Source: Pseudomonadota bacterium (lineage in GTDB: Bacteria > Pseudomonadota > Alphaproteobacteria > SHVP01). From it: a DNA stretch of 64,000 nucleotides. The notes under the pieces are model-generated. The model worked only from the letters and a program-made list of their open reading frames with translations, made no database searches and was not told where the DNA came from. The translations under genes were made by a program, and so were the position numbers. Shown here one piece after another: positions 52,564-61,193 of this stretch (positions are counted from its first letter, which is position 1; every line of letters begins with the position of its first letter). The stretch covers positions 28,786 to 92,785 of the forward strand of contig JAQBYN010000011.1 of NCBI GenBank assembly GCA_027622715.1, read 5' to 3'.

Positions 52564-53296
52564 ATGGGCACTGCTTACGACACGATCGGCGCCAATTATT
52601 CTGATCTCAGGAAACCTGACGCTCGGATTGAGATGGTGATCGGCAGGGCGTTGGGATCGGCAAGAACTGTCCTGAATGTTGGGGCCGGCGCGGGGTCGTA
52701 TGAGCCCACCGACCGACACGTCACGGCAATCGAGCCGTCGGCGGCAATGATCCGGCAGCGCGGTGCCTCGGCAGCGACCGTTTATGCAAGGTTCCGCGGA
52801 AGACTTACCCTTCGACGACCAATCCTTTGATGCCTCAATGGCGATCCTGACGGTTCACCATTGGGCCAATCAGGAGAAGGGCCTCAAAGAGATGCGCCGG
52901 GTGACGCGGGGGCCGGTCGTCATTCTCACGTTCGACCCGTCACATCCCTGGTTCTGGCTAGCGGATTACATTCCTGAACTTGTGGCCCTGGACGAGGCGC
53001 AAATGCCCGTGATGACAGACTACGCGGCGTGGCTTGGATCTGTAGAGATATCGCCCGTTCCCATTCCGCACGATTGTAGCGACGGCTTTCTGTCCGCTTA
53101 TTGGCGGCGGCCTGCGGCGTATCTCGATCCTAACATTCGGGCGGCTATGTCCTCCTTCTGGACGGTTGGCGACGTCTCCGAGGGATTGGAAAAACTTGCG
53201 CGCGACTTAGAAACAGGCGCGTGGGCGCAGCGGTATGCTGAACTGCTCAACCTCGATGCGTACGACTGCGGCTACCGCCTCGCCACGACGACATGA
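52564..53296 (+). pseudogene. SAM methyltransferase split by a single-base frameshift
   Basis: The first part starts at the ATG at 52564 (MGTAYDTIGANYSDLRKPD, motif I LNVGAGAGSYE, IEPSAAMIRQR) and keeps its frame to about 52783. The rest continues in the next frame: QGSAEDLPFDDQSFDAS, ILTVHHWANQEKGL, RVTRGPVVILTFDP. Removing one T from the TTT at 52781-52783 joins them into a normal 243-residue methyltransferase of the ubiquinone/menaquinone type. It is either a recent pseudogene or a sequencing/assembly error. Confidence 0.8.
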
Positions 53297-53321
53297 CGCG
53301 GGCTCAAGACTAGTCCGCAGC

Positions 53322-54149
53322 CTAGTCGCCTAGGTTTGTCCCAACGCACAGCGCGACGCAGCCAATCTCGGCGGTCTCGCCGCTTTCGAAGCCCAGGGTC
53401 GACGGCGCGGACCACTCCAAATAGCAGCCTTCTTTGAGGTCGTGGCGGGTGCCGGTTGCGGCGTCAGCGCCGGCATAGGTCCACACCGGGGCGTCGCCGT
53501 GGAGGATGTAGAGCCAGCGTCGCTGCGGCTTGGTGGCGCCGCGGTGGACGGTGTTTTTGGGTGACCAGCCTGGCGGAATATGGACGAGGCAGACCGGGTG
53601 GAAACGCGGATCGGGCGTGGCGCCGCCGTCGGACAGCACCTTGATCTTGCAGCCCTCGAGCTGCGGGTGCGGGGCCCACGGCAGCGCCGCGGAATCAGCG
53701 GTGTGGGGCGGGTTGAAGTCGGTACCAAACGATTCAAGGTCGCCCTCGAACGGGATGTAGTTGAACTCTAAGGGGCCGGTGCCCCATTCGAGGATCATGC
53801 AGCCCAACTCGCTGGTCGGGTCGAGCGAAATGCCGTGGATCGAGCGCGGTGTGCGGTCGAGCAGGAATCCTTTGCGGAAGTTGAAGGCCCGTCCTTCGGT
53901 TGTCGTTGGCAGGTCGTACTCGTGATAGGGGATGTTGCCGAACAAGATGAAAACGCCCTCGCGCGTGTTGCCGTGATGATGACGCTCCTTTTCGGCAATC
54001 GTGAATCCCGGCGGCACATAGGCTTGGCGCAAGTTCGCGCCGGTATCGGCATCGAAATGCAATTCTTTGGACACGGTGCCCGGAAACTCCGGATGCCAGT
54101 CGCCCCACGGCCGGGCGCTGGTGTCGATGACGCGGACGGATTCAGTCAT
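53322..54149 (-). CDS. Bicupin domain protein
   Basis: 275 residues. The first cupin contains AYVPPGFTIAEKERHHHGNTREGVFILFG (landmark ERHHHGNTREG), with the His-rich metal motif and later IHGISLDPTSELGCMILEWG. The second has LVHIPPGWSPKNTVHRGATKPQRRWLYILHG (landmark NTVHRGATKPQRRW), where most His ligands are missing. Double-cupin proteins of this size serve as dioxygenases, isomerases or ligand-binding proteins. The function is unknown. It ends the SDR-bicupin minus-strand pair. Confidence 0.75.
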   Translation of the reverse strand: MTESVRVIDTSARPWGDWHPEFPGTVSKELHFDADTGANLRQAYVPPGFTIAEKERHHHGNTREGVFILFGNIPYHEYDLPTTTEGRAFNFRKGFLLDRTPRSIHGISLDPTSELGCMILEWGTGPLEFNYIPFEGDLESFGTDFNPPHTADSAALPWAPHPQLEGCKIKVLSDGGATPDPRFHPVCLVHIPPGWSPKNTVHRGATKPQRRWLYILHGDAPVWTYAGADAATGTRHDLKEGCYLEWSAPSTLGFESGETAEIGCVALCVGTNLGD

Positions 54150-54198
54150 TTTGTTCTCCCTGATACCGCAGGCTATGAAGCGTGCGGCCGTTGGTCAA

Positions 54199-54933
54199 TC
54201 AACCGACGGGGCGAGTCATCCCGTAGGGCTTGGCGTCATGTTGCTGGGTGACGATCGGCAGCGTTGATCCGTCGGGATCGAAGAACCTGCCGGTGTCGGC
54301 GATCGTCAGGTTCGGAATAATCCGCCACAGCATTTGCGCGCTTTCGCCTGGGGTCAACGCGTCGGTGCCCGCCGCTGCCGCCTTGGTCGCGACCCAACCG
54401 GGGTGCCCGCAGCTCGACACGATGCTGCGCTCTTTCAGGGCCAATGCAATCTGAAGCGCGACTTGGCTGAGTGCGGATTTGGTGGCGCGGTAATTGACGA
54501 ACCCAAAATTCGGATTGGGCCCGATACGACTTGAGATGAAGAACATGATCTTGCGCTGGCTGGCGGCGACGTTTTCCACTAATGCTTCTGCCAACCGCAT
54601 CGGCGCCATCGCGTTGGCCCGTGACAGGTCGGCCCAATCGTCGTAGTCGGTTTCGCCGAAAGCGGTGTTTTTGGTGCCGGTGATCGCGCCGTTCGACAAC
54701 AAGACATCGATGGGCGCGCCGTCAAGGTGACCCGCCAGACGGTCGATCGAGGCGAAATCCATCAGGTCCATTGGCAAGATGGTGAGGCGATCCTCACCGG
54801 CCAAGCCGCGCAGATCGGTGGCTTCGGCGGGGCGCCGCGCCGTGGCATAGACCCGCCAGCCGTCGGTCAAGGCGGTCCGCACCAAGGCCAGGCCGAGGCC
54901 ACGGTTGCTCCCGGTGATCAGCGCGTTCGGCAT
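54199..54933 (-). CDS. Short-chain dehydrogenase/reductase
   Basis: 244 residues. The cofactor loop is TGSNRGLGLAL with ATARRP after strand 2, where the Arg suggests NADP. The catalytic segment has ISSRIGPNPNFGFVNYRATKSAL, so Tyr-Arg-Ala-Thr-Lys replaces YxxxK exactly as needed. It resembles carbonyl reductase-like or sepiapterin-type SDRs. It lies 49 bases upstream of the bicupin gene and is divergent from paralog C. Confidence 0.88.
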   Translation of the reverse strand: MPNALITGSNRGLGLALVRTALTDGWRVYATARRPAEATDLRGLAGEDRLTILPMDLMDFASIDRLAGHLDGAPIDVLLSNGAITGTKNTAFGETDYDDWADLSRANAMAPMRLAEALVENVAASQRKIMFFISSRIGPNPNFGFVNYRATKSALSQVALQIALALKERSIVSSCGHPGWVATKAAAAGTDALTPGESAQMLWRIIPNLTIADTGRFFDPDGSTLPIVTQQHDAKPYGMTRPVG

Positions 54934-55027
54934 GTGGCTCCCTCGCGGGCTGCGGTTGTGGCCGGTGGCCAGCCTCCCCTACACTATCTTAACCACCGGA
55001 TTTGTGTGGTGCAGAAGGAGTGACGCA

Positions 55028-56173
55028 ATGCCCGTTCACGCGACTCACGACATGTTTCCCGGCGCGCATCACGACGAGCAAGCGCGCCAGGACTTCGTTC
55101 GAATGTTCAAGCTGAAGGTGCAGAGCGAGATCGGGCCGGGCAACCGGCTTCTCTACGAGAAGAAAGTGAAGCCGGCCTTCGAGCGCGCCAATGACCGCGC
55201 TCCGAAGTCGCGCAGCGAATTGCGCCGCGCGATGGGCGGCGAGCCCTACAACAAGATGTGGGGCGCGTTGCTGCGCACCTCGCAAGAATTGCTCTACGAA
55301 TCGGTGGGACCGAGTGTGGAGCGCCAGCTACCGGAATTGCAGAACCGGGCGGCGGGGTTTGCCGGCAGGCGCGGCACGCTGGAACTCGATCCGGCGCTGA
55401 AGATCCCGAGCTATCACGCCGCGGTCAACATTCACTGCAAGCCGGGCGGTTATCATTCCGAGTTGCACGCCGACAACGACATCTTTGCCGGCGCCGAATA
55501 CGACCGCACGGTGCACATGTATTTGATGGGCGCGATGGGCCCCAACAATGACGACTTCGGGCGGTCCGCCGCGCGGTGGCTGAATCGCGCCCACCCGGAA
55601 ATTAGGGTGCGCCGGGTACTGGATATGGGGTGCACGATCGGTCATTCGACGCTGGCGTGGTGCGACGAGTTTCCGGACGCCGAAATTCACGCGATCGATG
55701 TCGCGGCACCGTGCCTGCGTTACGCCCATGCCCGGGCCGAAGCGATGGGCAAGACAGTGCACTTTCATCAGATGAATGCTGAGCACACGAGTTTTGAGGC
55801 CGGCTCATTCGATGTCGTGGTCTCGCACATCATGATGCATGAGACATCGACCAAGGCGTTGCCGAGGATTTACAAAGAGTGCCGCCGCTTGCTGCGCCCG
55901 GGTGGGATCACAATGCATCTCGACGCCCGGTTCGTCGGCGAGAACATCTACGACCAGTATCAGCAAGAGTGGGACTCGCATTACAACAACGAACCGTTCT
56001 TCGGCACGTTGTGCGACACCGATCTGGTCGGGGCCGCGCGGGCCGCAGGGTTTGCCGCCAGCGATATCGACGAGCGGTTTATTCCGTCGCATTACAAACC
56101 GCGCGGCGGGCTGGAAGCGCCGATCAATGACGCCAAGAAGGGCGACTATTTTATGCTGAGCGCCCTGCGCTAG
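55028..56173 (+). CDS. Class I SAM methyltransferase with conserved N-terminal domain, paralog C
   Basis: 381 residues from the ATG at 55028, preceded by AAGGAG; the frame upstream to 54905 is not used. N-terminal domain: GNRLLYEKKVKPAFERANDR, RSELRRAMGG, MWGALLRTSQELLYES, LELDPALKIPSYH and VNIHCKPGGYHSEL. Methyltransferase half: motif I VLDMGCTIGHSTL (about 195-207), IHAIDVAAPCLRYAHARAE and ECRRLLRPGGITMHLD. It is the closest of the three to paralog B. A clear terminator follows, so transcription is single-gene. Confidence 0.84.
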   Translation: MPVHATHDMFPGAHHDEQARQDFVRMFKLKVQSEIGPGNRLLYEKKVKPAFERANDRAPKSRSELRRAMGGEPYNKMWGALLRTSQELLYESVGPSVERQLPELQNRAAGFAGRRGTLELDPALKIPSYHAAVNIHCKPGGYHSELHADNDIFAGAEYDRTVHMYLMGAMGPNNDDFGRSAARWLNRAHPEIRVRRVLDMGCTIGHSTLAWCDEFPDAEIHAIDVAAPCLRYAHARAEAMGKTVHFHQMNAEHTSFEAGSFDVVVSHIMMHETSTKALPRIYKECRRLLRPGGITMHLDARFVGENIYDQYQQEWDSHYNNEPFFGTLCDTDLVGAARAAGFAASDIDERFIPSHYKPRGGLEAPINDAKKGDYFMLSALR

Positions 56174-56191
56174 CGTTTCCAACACCGTCAC

Positions 56192-56221
56192 GGCCTGCCC
56201 ATCCGGCAGGCCTTTCTTTTT
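56192..56221 (+). terminator. Rho-independent terminator after methyltransferase paralog C
   Basis: An 8-bp perfect stem (GGCCTGCC / GGCAGGCC) with a CATCC loop is followed by TTTCTTTTT. It starts 18 bases after the stop codon. Confidence 0.9.
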
Positions 56222-56236
56222 CAAGGAGAGGCGTTC

Positions 56237-57067
56237 ATGGACGTTGTCACGACCCACGGCGCGGCCATTCCCAAGATCGGTTTTGGCACCTTTCCGCTCA
56301 AGGGCGATGACGCGCGGCGGATGGTGGGCTATGCGCTTAAGGCGGGCTATCGCCATATCGATACCGCGCAAATGTACGGCAACGAGGCGGAGGTCGGTGA
56401 GGCCATTGCCCATGCTGGGCTCGGCCGCGACGCGGTGTTCCTGACGACCAAAGTGTGGCCGGACAACTTCGGCGATGGCCCGCTGCAAAAGTCGGTCGAA
56501 GAGAGTTTGAAAAAATTGCGGGTCGACGCGGTAGACTTGCTGCTGCTTCACTGGCCCAAGTTCGAACGCCCCATTGCGGAAACTGTCGCGGCGTTGAATG
56601 CCGTGCACGACGCGGGCTTGGCGCGACACATTGGGGTGAGCAACTTTACCACGGCGTTGATCGGGCAGGCGTGGTCGACAACCAAAGCGCCACTGATCAA
56701 CGACCAGGTTGAATACCATCCGTATCTCAACCAAGGACCGGTGCTCGGTGCCGTCCGGAAACGCGGCATGTCGCTCACCGCCTACATGCCCAACGCGCGG
56801 GGCAAGGTGTTCGAAGACGAAACGCTGGGCGCGATTGGTATGCGACACGGCAAGACGGCCGGACAGGTCGCCTTACGTTGGCTCTATCAGCAGGACGGGA
56901 TCATCGCGATCCCACGCACCGCGAGCGAGGCGCATGCCGACGAGAATATCGACGTTCTCGATTTCGCCTTGTCTGATCAAGAGATGACGGCGGTCTTCGC
57001 CATCGCGCGACCGGATGGCCGCCTGCTCAGTCCGCCGGGGATAGCGCCGGTGTGGGACCGGGCTTAG
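56237..57067 (+). CDS. Aldo/keto reductase (2,5-diketogluconate reductase-like)
   Basis: 276 residues, preceded by AAGGAG. The catalytic tetrad of the AKR superfamily is readable: Asp in IDTAQ, Tyr in MYGNE, Lys in TTKVWP and His in LLLHWP. NADP-binding segments near the end are IAIPRTASEAHADENID. It belongs to the AKR5 branch that reduces keto sugars and aldehydes. It follows a terminator, so it has its own promoter in a very short space. It converges on the GST gene with a 4-base overlap. Confidence 0.92.
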   Translation: MDVVTTHGAAIPKIGFGTFPLKGDDARRMVGYALKAGYRHIDTAQMYGNEAEVGEAIAHAGLGRDAVFLTTKVWPDNFGDGPLQKSVEESLKKLRVDAVDLLLLHWPKFERPIAETVAALNAVHDAGLARHIGVSNFTTALIGQAWSTTKAPLINDQVEYHPYLNQGPVLGAVRKRGMSLTAYMPNARGKVFEDETLGAIGMRHGKTAGQVALRWLYQQDGIIAIPRTASEAHADENIDVLDFALSDQEMTAVFAIARPDGRLLSPPGIAPVWDRA

Positions 57068-57711
57068 CTGCGGTCTTTGATCGGTAGGATCGGGCGCGCG
57101 GCGATCTCATCGTCGCGCGGCACGAAGGAGGGCCGGTCGGTGAAGCGATCGAACCAGGTCTTCATGGCGGGGCGCCCCTCGCGCCAATCCCACGGCAGGA
57201 TATTGTTTTCGTGCTGCCAGTCGTGATACTTCAGCGCGCAGGCGATCGAGATTTGTCCAACCGTTAGCCCGGCGTAGTCGGCGCAATCTTGGTTGACACG
57301 GTCCCAGCCGCGCTTGATTGCCGATTCAATGCGGTCTCTAAAGTCTTCTCTGACGTGGTCCTTGGGCCGGTTGATTTCGAACTGGCGTTGGCTCGACAGG
57401 TCGAAGAGCTGATCGCCCAAGGTAAGCCGCGTCAGTTCGACCCAGCGCGCCTTGGGGTCCTTGGGGAACAGTTGGGGTTCGGGCGTTAGCGAATCGAAGT
57501 ATTCGTAGATGACGTGGCCGCCGTAGATCGGCGTGCCGTCATCAAGCACCAGGGTTGGTACTTTCGATAAAGGGTTGGCCGCGGTTAGTTCGCCCCATTG
57601 TTCGTAGGGGATGCACGGACGTGGCTCGATTGAGTCGTAGATGCCTTTCTCGATGGCGACCACCTGGACCTTATGAATGAGTCCCTTCAGCGGCGTGTAA
57701 TAAAGCTTCAT
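57064..57711 (-). CDS. Glutathione S-transferase family protein
   Basis: 215 residues from the ATG at 57711. The N-terminal thioredoxin fold begins MKLYYTPLKGLIHKVQVVA with NPLSKVPTLVLDDG and IYGGHVIYEYFD. The C-terminal helices contain ADYAGLTVGQISIACALKYHDW. The expected Cys or Ser at the start is not present: the first loop reads TPLKGLIHK. It is not of the YfcG pair found at 14.8-16.1 kb. It probably binds glutathione but its chemistry is unclear. Confidence 0.85.
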   Translation of the reverse strand: MKLYYTPLKGLIHKVQVVAIEKGIYDSIEPRPCIPYEQWGELTAANPLSKVPTLVLDDGTPIYGGHVIYEYFDSLTPEPQLFPKDPKARWVELTRLTLGDQLFDLSSQRQFEINRPKDHVREDFRDRIESAIKRGWDRVNQDCADYAGLTVGQISIACALKYHDWQHENNILPWDWREGRPAMKTWFDRFTDRPSFVPRDDEIAARPILPIKDRS

Positions 57712-57775
57712 ATCTGAACCCGTCTGGCTGTGCGCGGCGGTGCAGCCTAGCATGCGGGACCAAGGAGGGCGCGCA

Positions 57776-59467
57776 ATGGACCAATCGGCATTTGAAGACT
57801 TATGGCGTATCCCCGACGGGATTCGGCGCGGCTATGCCGATTGCCGCACCGGCCAGCTGCACTATGCGATCTTCAAGCCCGAGCGTCCGACGCAGGTACC
57901 GTTGGTGTGTTGTCATGCCAGTCCCGTTTCGTGGCGCAGTTGGCAGGCATTGATGCCGGCGATCGGGCGCGACCGTATTGTTGTCGCGTTTGATTCCCCG
58001 GGCCACGGTGATTCCAGCAAACCGGCGGCGCAACCGACGATCCAAGACTATGCCGCGGCGATCGGCGACACGCTGCCGTCGCTCGGTCTCAAGCGCTTCG
58101 ATGTCATCGGCAACCATACGGGATCGAAAGTGGGTGTTGCGCTGGCGCTCCAGCAGCCGCAAGCGGTCCGCCGCCTAGTTCTGATTTCCGCGCCGTTTTA
58201 TACCGGGGCCGAGGTTGCGACGATGAAGGCACGCTATGCCGAGGTGGCGCTCGCCGAGGACGGCGGGCACTGGTTGCGGCGCTGGAACGCGCTGATGTCG
58301 ACGATCGGGCAGACGGTGCCGGCGGAAATCGTCCATCGCATATTCATCGACACCTTACGCGGCGGCGCCGAATACGAGTGGGGGCATCACGCCGCCTTTG
58401 CCTACCAACATGCGGAGAATTTGCCGAAGGTGCTGCAGCCAGTTTTGGTGCTCAATCCGAAGGATGAGATTCACGAGGCGACCAAACGTGCCGAAACCCA
58501 TTTGCGCAACGGCACGCTGATCAACCTCGACTCGAGCCATGAACTCGTTGAACTCGAACCCCAGAAGTTTGCCGGCACGTTGCGGGATTTTCTCGATGCA
58601 CCAGCGCCGGATATTGATCCCAGCACAATGGTGCCGAGGCCGGCACCGGCGATCACGCCGGCCCGCGCGACACGCGCACGCCGCGGCTATATGGACATGG
58701 CGTTCGGGCAACTTCATTACGTGCAAACCCAACCCGATGGGACGCCGCGCGGCCGGCCGGTCTTGTGCCTTCACGCGAGCCCGCGCTCGGCCCGCGATTT
58801 CGGGCTGATTCCCGAGGTGTTGGGCAGCGACCGGATGGTGTTGGCCCCCGACATGCCGGGGCTCGGTGGGTCGGACTTGCCCAGCGCGCCCATGACGATC
58901 GACGACTGGGCGGACACGATGCTGGCGTTTCTGGATCAGCTTGGCATCAGGACGGTCGACATCTTCGGCTACCACACCGGGTCGGTCACGGCGACAGCGC
59001 TGGCGCTGCGCGCGCCCGAACGGGTCGGGCGGCTCGCCGTTATTTCCCTGCCCTTGATGGCAGCCGAGACGCGGGAGGCCCAGTTCAACAAGATTGCACC
59101 GGATTTGGTGGTCGCGGCCGACGGCAGCCACCTGTCGTCGGTGTGGCAAAAGAAGTGGGCGTACCGCGGCGGCACCCAGACGCTGGCGCTATTCGATGCC
59201 TTTATGTCGGACTATGTGCGACCCGGGCCGTTTAACTACCGCGCCTATTACGCGCTGTTCGGTTATCCGCTTGAGGCGCGTCTGCCCGACGTCACCCAGC
59301 CGATGCTGGTGTTCAATCCCCAAGACGAGATATCCGACAATACGCGTCAGGCGATGGCGCTGGTCCGGAACGGCAGGTTGGTCGAGGTCGCGCCGTGGGG
59401 ATACGGCATGCTGGACACGCATGCAGCGGAAATCGCCGCGCAGCTGCGCGACCATTTCGACGCGTAG
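57776..59467 (+). CDS. Fused double alpha/beta-hydrolase, both halves with His at the nucleophile position
   Basis: 563 residues from the ATG at 57776, with AAGGAGGG just before. It holds two complete alpha/beta-hydrolase domains, about 20-285 and 310-560, joined by a Pro/Ala-rich linker (PRPAPAITPARATRARRG). Each has LxCLHASPxSxR or CCHASPVSWRSW where HGxPxS is usual. The elbows are GNHTGS (His114) and GYHTGS (His400) instead of GxSxG. Each half ends with the LVFNPQDEI-type strand that carries the acidic residue. Tandem duplication and fusion in one gene is unusual for this fold. Confidence 0.8.
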   Translation: MDQSAFEDLWRIPDGIRRGYADCRTGQLHYAIFKPERPTQVPLVCCHASPVSWRSWQALMPAIGRDRIVVAFDSPGHGDSSKPAAQPTIQDYAAAIGDTLPSLGLKRFDVIGNHTGSKVGVALALQQPQAVRRLVLISAPFYTGAEVATMKARYAEVALAEDGGHWLRRWNALMSTIGQTVPAEIVHRIFIDTLRGGAEYEWGHHAAFAYQHAENLPKVLQPVLVLNPKDEIHEATKRAETHLRNGTLINLDSSHELVELEPQKFAGTLRDFLDAPAPDIDPSTMVPRPAPAITPARATRARRGYMDMAFGQLHYVQTQPDGTPRGRPVLCLHASPRSARDFGLIPEVLGSDRMVLAPDMPGLGGSDLPSAPMTIDDWADTMLAFLDQLGIRTVDIFGYHTGSVTATALALRAPERVGRLAVISLPLMAAETREAQFNKIAPDLVVAADGSHLSSVWQKKWAYRGGTQTLALFDAFMSDYVRPGPFNYRAYYALFGYPLEARLPDVTQPMLVFNPQDEISDNTRQAMALVRNGRLVEVAPWGYGMLDTHAAEIAAQLRDHFDA

Positions 59468-59472
59468 GACGC

Positions 59473-60936
59473 TTATTGCGCGGCGTCTGCTCGTCGGGCG
59501 GCGACGGCGCTCTCGACGGCGGTGCCTTCGAAGAATTTGGGATTCATCTCGGTGTGAAGGCGGGCGACGTTGCCGAAGGTGAAGGCCGCAAAGTCTTCTT
59601 CGCTCAACAGCCCATCGGTCACGAGTGCCCACGCGTCAGCTAGAATTTGAGTCGGGTCGGGTACGTCCCAATGGCCGATGTCGGATCCTAAAAAGGCATT
59701 GAGCTTGGCGCCGAATGGGTTGAGGCGCGGATTGAAGGCCGCACCGTTCATGCGGTCGTCGGCCTCGCACCCGACGAAGAAATTGGGCAGGAAGCGTTTG
59801 CCGATATCGGCCTTGCGGGTGAGCCCAACGGCGCCCCAGTCGTCGACATCTTCGGCCGTTTCGACCCCCGGATGGCTCGCGAAAATACTATCGAAGGCAT
59901 CGGGATCGCCGGTCGCCCCCAGCAGATCGGCGCCGTAGCGGCGGAAATAACTGGACAGATCAGCGCGGTCGAGCAGCTGCGGGTCGTTCACCTTGCGCAA
60001 GCTCTCAATGTTGCGTTTTTCCCAATGCTCGGTGATGTCGTTCAGCAGGCTCACCGCCCAGCCCGCGCCGCCCTCGAGAAAACCAATGCGCAAATCGGGA
60101 AAGCGGCGCGTCACCCCGCCCATGAACAGTGCTTTGCACACCGCGTCGGCACCAGCGGCGAAGTGCCCGATGTGGTTGTACATAAAGTTCGTGGTCGTCG
60201 CGCGCGCGCCCCAGCCGGTTCCCATGCCACTGTGATGCGTCGCCGGCGCGACGCCGAGCTCCATGCATTTGGCCCAGACCGGGTCGTAGTCATAGAGGCT
60301 GTCGACGGCCAGCGGGTCGATCCACACCGCGTGCCGGCTACCACCGGCATCGGCAACGGGGCGGGTGACGCAGCCCGGAATGGTGACCGTCTTGAAGCCA
60401 AGTTCTTTGACCGCGAACTCGATCTCGGCAATCGCTTCATCGGGTGTGTGGATTGGAATAACGGCCGAGGGCGTCATGCGGTCGCGATGGGCGTCGAACA
60501 TGTCGGCGTACATGAGGTTCAAGGCGCGGCACCCGCCGAGCCGTAAATCGTCATTGTTGCTTGAGGAGATCGGGATGCCGACCGAGGTGTAGAGGATCGA
60601 AAAGTCGATCCCGAACTCATCGAGCCGCTCGCGGATGAGGTTGGGCAACATGGTGGTGGCGCGCTCCCGGGCACTGGCCGAGTTGACTAGCCACGAGGGC
60701 GGCCGCATGAGGCGCTGCTGCCGCCGTGCGTCCGGTGAGAGGGCAAACCAACCCTCGGCGTCGTCGTAGGGACTATTGGCGCGCTGGAGCCGGCCGTAGC
60801 GGTCGGCCAGCTGCTGGCCGCCAGCCTGCCGCAGATAGTCGAGGAAAACCGGGAGAATTTCGACGATGTGGCCGTCGCCATCGATCACCGGGTGGTTTAG
60901 GCCTGCGCGTACCTCTTGGGCGGTCTTGGTCGCCAT
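59473..60936 (-). CDS. Amidohydrolase family (ACMSD-like decarboxylase/hydrolase)
   Basis: 487 residues from the ATG at 60936, preceded by AAGGAAG. The opening HPVIDGDGHIVE carries DxH rather than HxH, as in many amidohydrolase_2 proteins. APATHHSGMG supplies the middle His, and GSDIGHWDVPD the late metal Asp. LRIGFLEGGAGW is another family landmark. Relatives decarboxylate or hydrolyse ring-cleavage products. It converges on the double hydrolase gene with 5 bases between the stops. Confidence 0.85.
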   Translation of the reverse strand: MATKTAQEVRAGLNHPVIDGDGHIVEILPVFLDYLRQAGGQQLADRYGRLQRANSPYDDAEGWFALSPDARRQQRLMRPPSWLVNSASARERATTMLPNLIRERLDEFGIDFSILYTSVGIPISSSNNDDLRLGGCRALNLMYADMFDAHRDRMTPSAVIPIHTPDEAIAEIEFAVKELGFKTVTIPGCVTRPVADAGGSRHAVWIDPLAVDSLYDYDPVWAKCMELGVAPATHHSGMGTGWGARATTTNFMYNHIGHFAAGADAVCKALFMGGVTRRFPDLRIGFLEGGAGWAVSLLNDITEHWEKRNIESLRKVNDPQLLDRADLSSYFRRYGADLLGATGDPDAFDSIFASHPGVETAEDVDDWGAVGLTRKADIGKRFLPNFFVGCEADDRMNGAAFNPRLNPFGAKLNAFLGSDIGHWDVPDPTQILADAWALVTDGLLSEEDFAAFTFGNVARLHTEMNPKFFEGTAVESAVAARRADAAQ

Positions 60937-61035
60937 GGCGGCTTCCTTTCGGTTTCCTCGTTTAGCCGGCTTGGCCAGCCATTCTACCGTGCCAGGGCCG
61001 AGTTCCACGCCGTTTCTGGCCGACCAAAACCTAGG

Positions 61036-61105
61036 TCAAACGCGAATTTATCCACAATTGATGCAAATTTGCGTTTCACAGGCTGTATTATGCAATTCTG
61101 CATAT
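61036..61105. promoter_or_regulatory. AT-rich palindromic region between divergent genes
   Basis: It contains a perfect GCAAATTTGC palindrome (61063-61072), a TATGCA-ATTC-TGCATA inverted repeat (61089-61104), and an imperfect 12-bp inverted repeat AAACGCGAATTT / AAATTTGCGTTT framing a consensus DnaA-box sequence TTATCCACA (61048-61056). It lies between the amidohydrolase (minus) and the LuxR-type gene (plus), so it is the likely shared control region. Confidence 0.5.
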
Positions 61106-61193
61106 CATTCGTGCGACCTTCGGTGATGTGGGGGTCGGCAAGGTCTGACTAAAGTTTCACCCTGGACATCAAAGATAGCTGATGAGGGTGATT

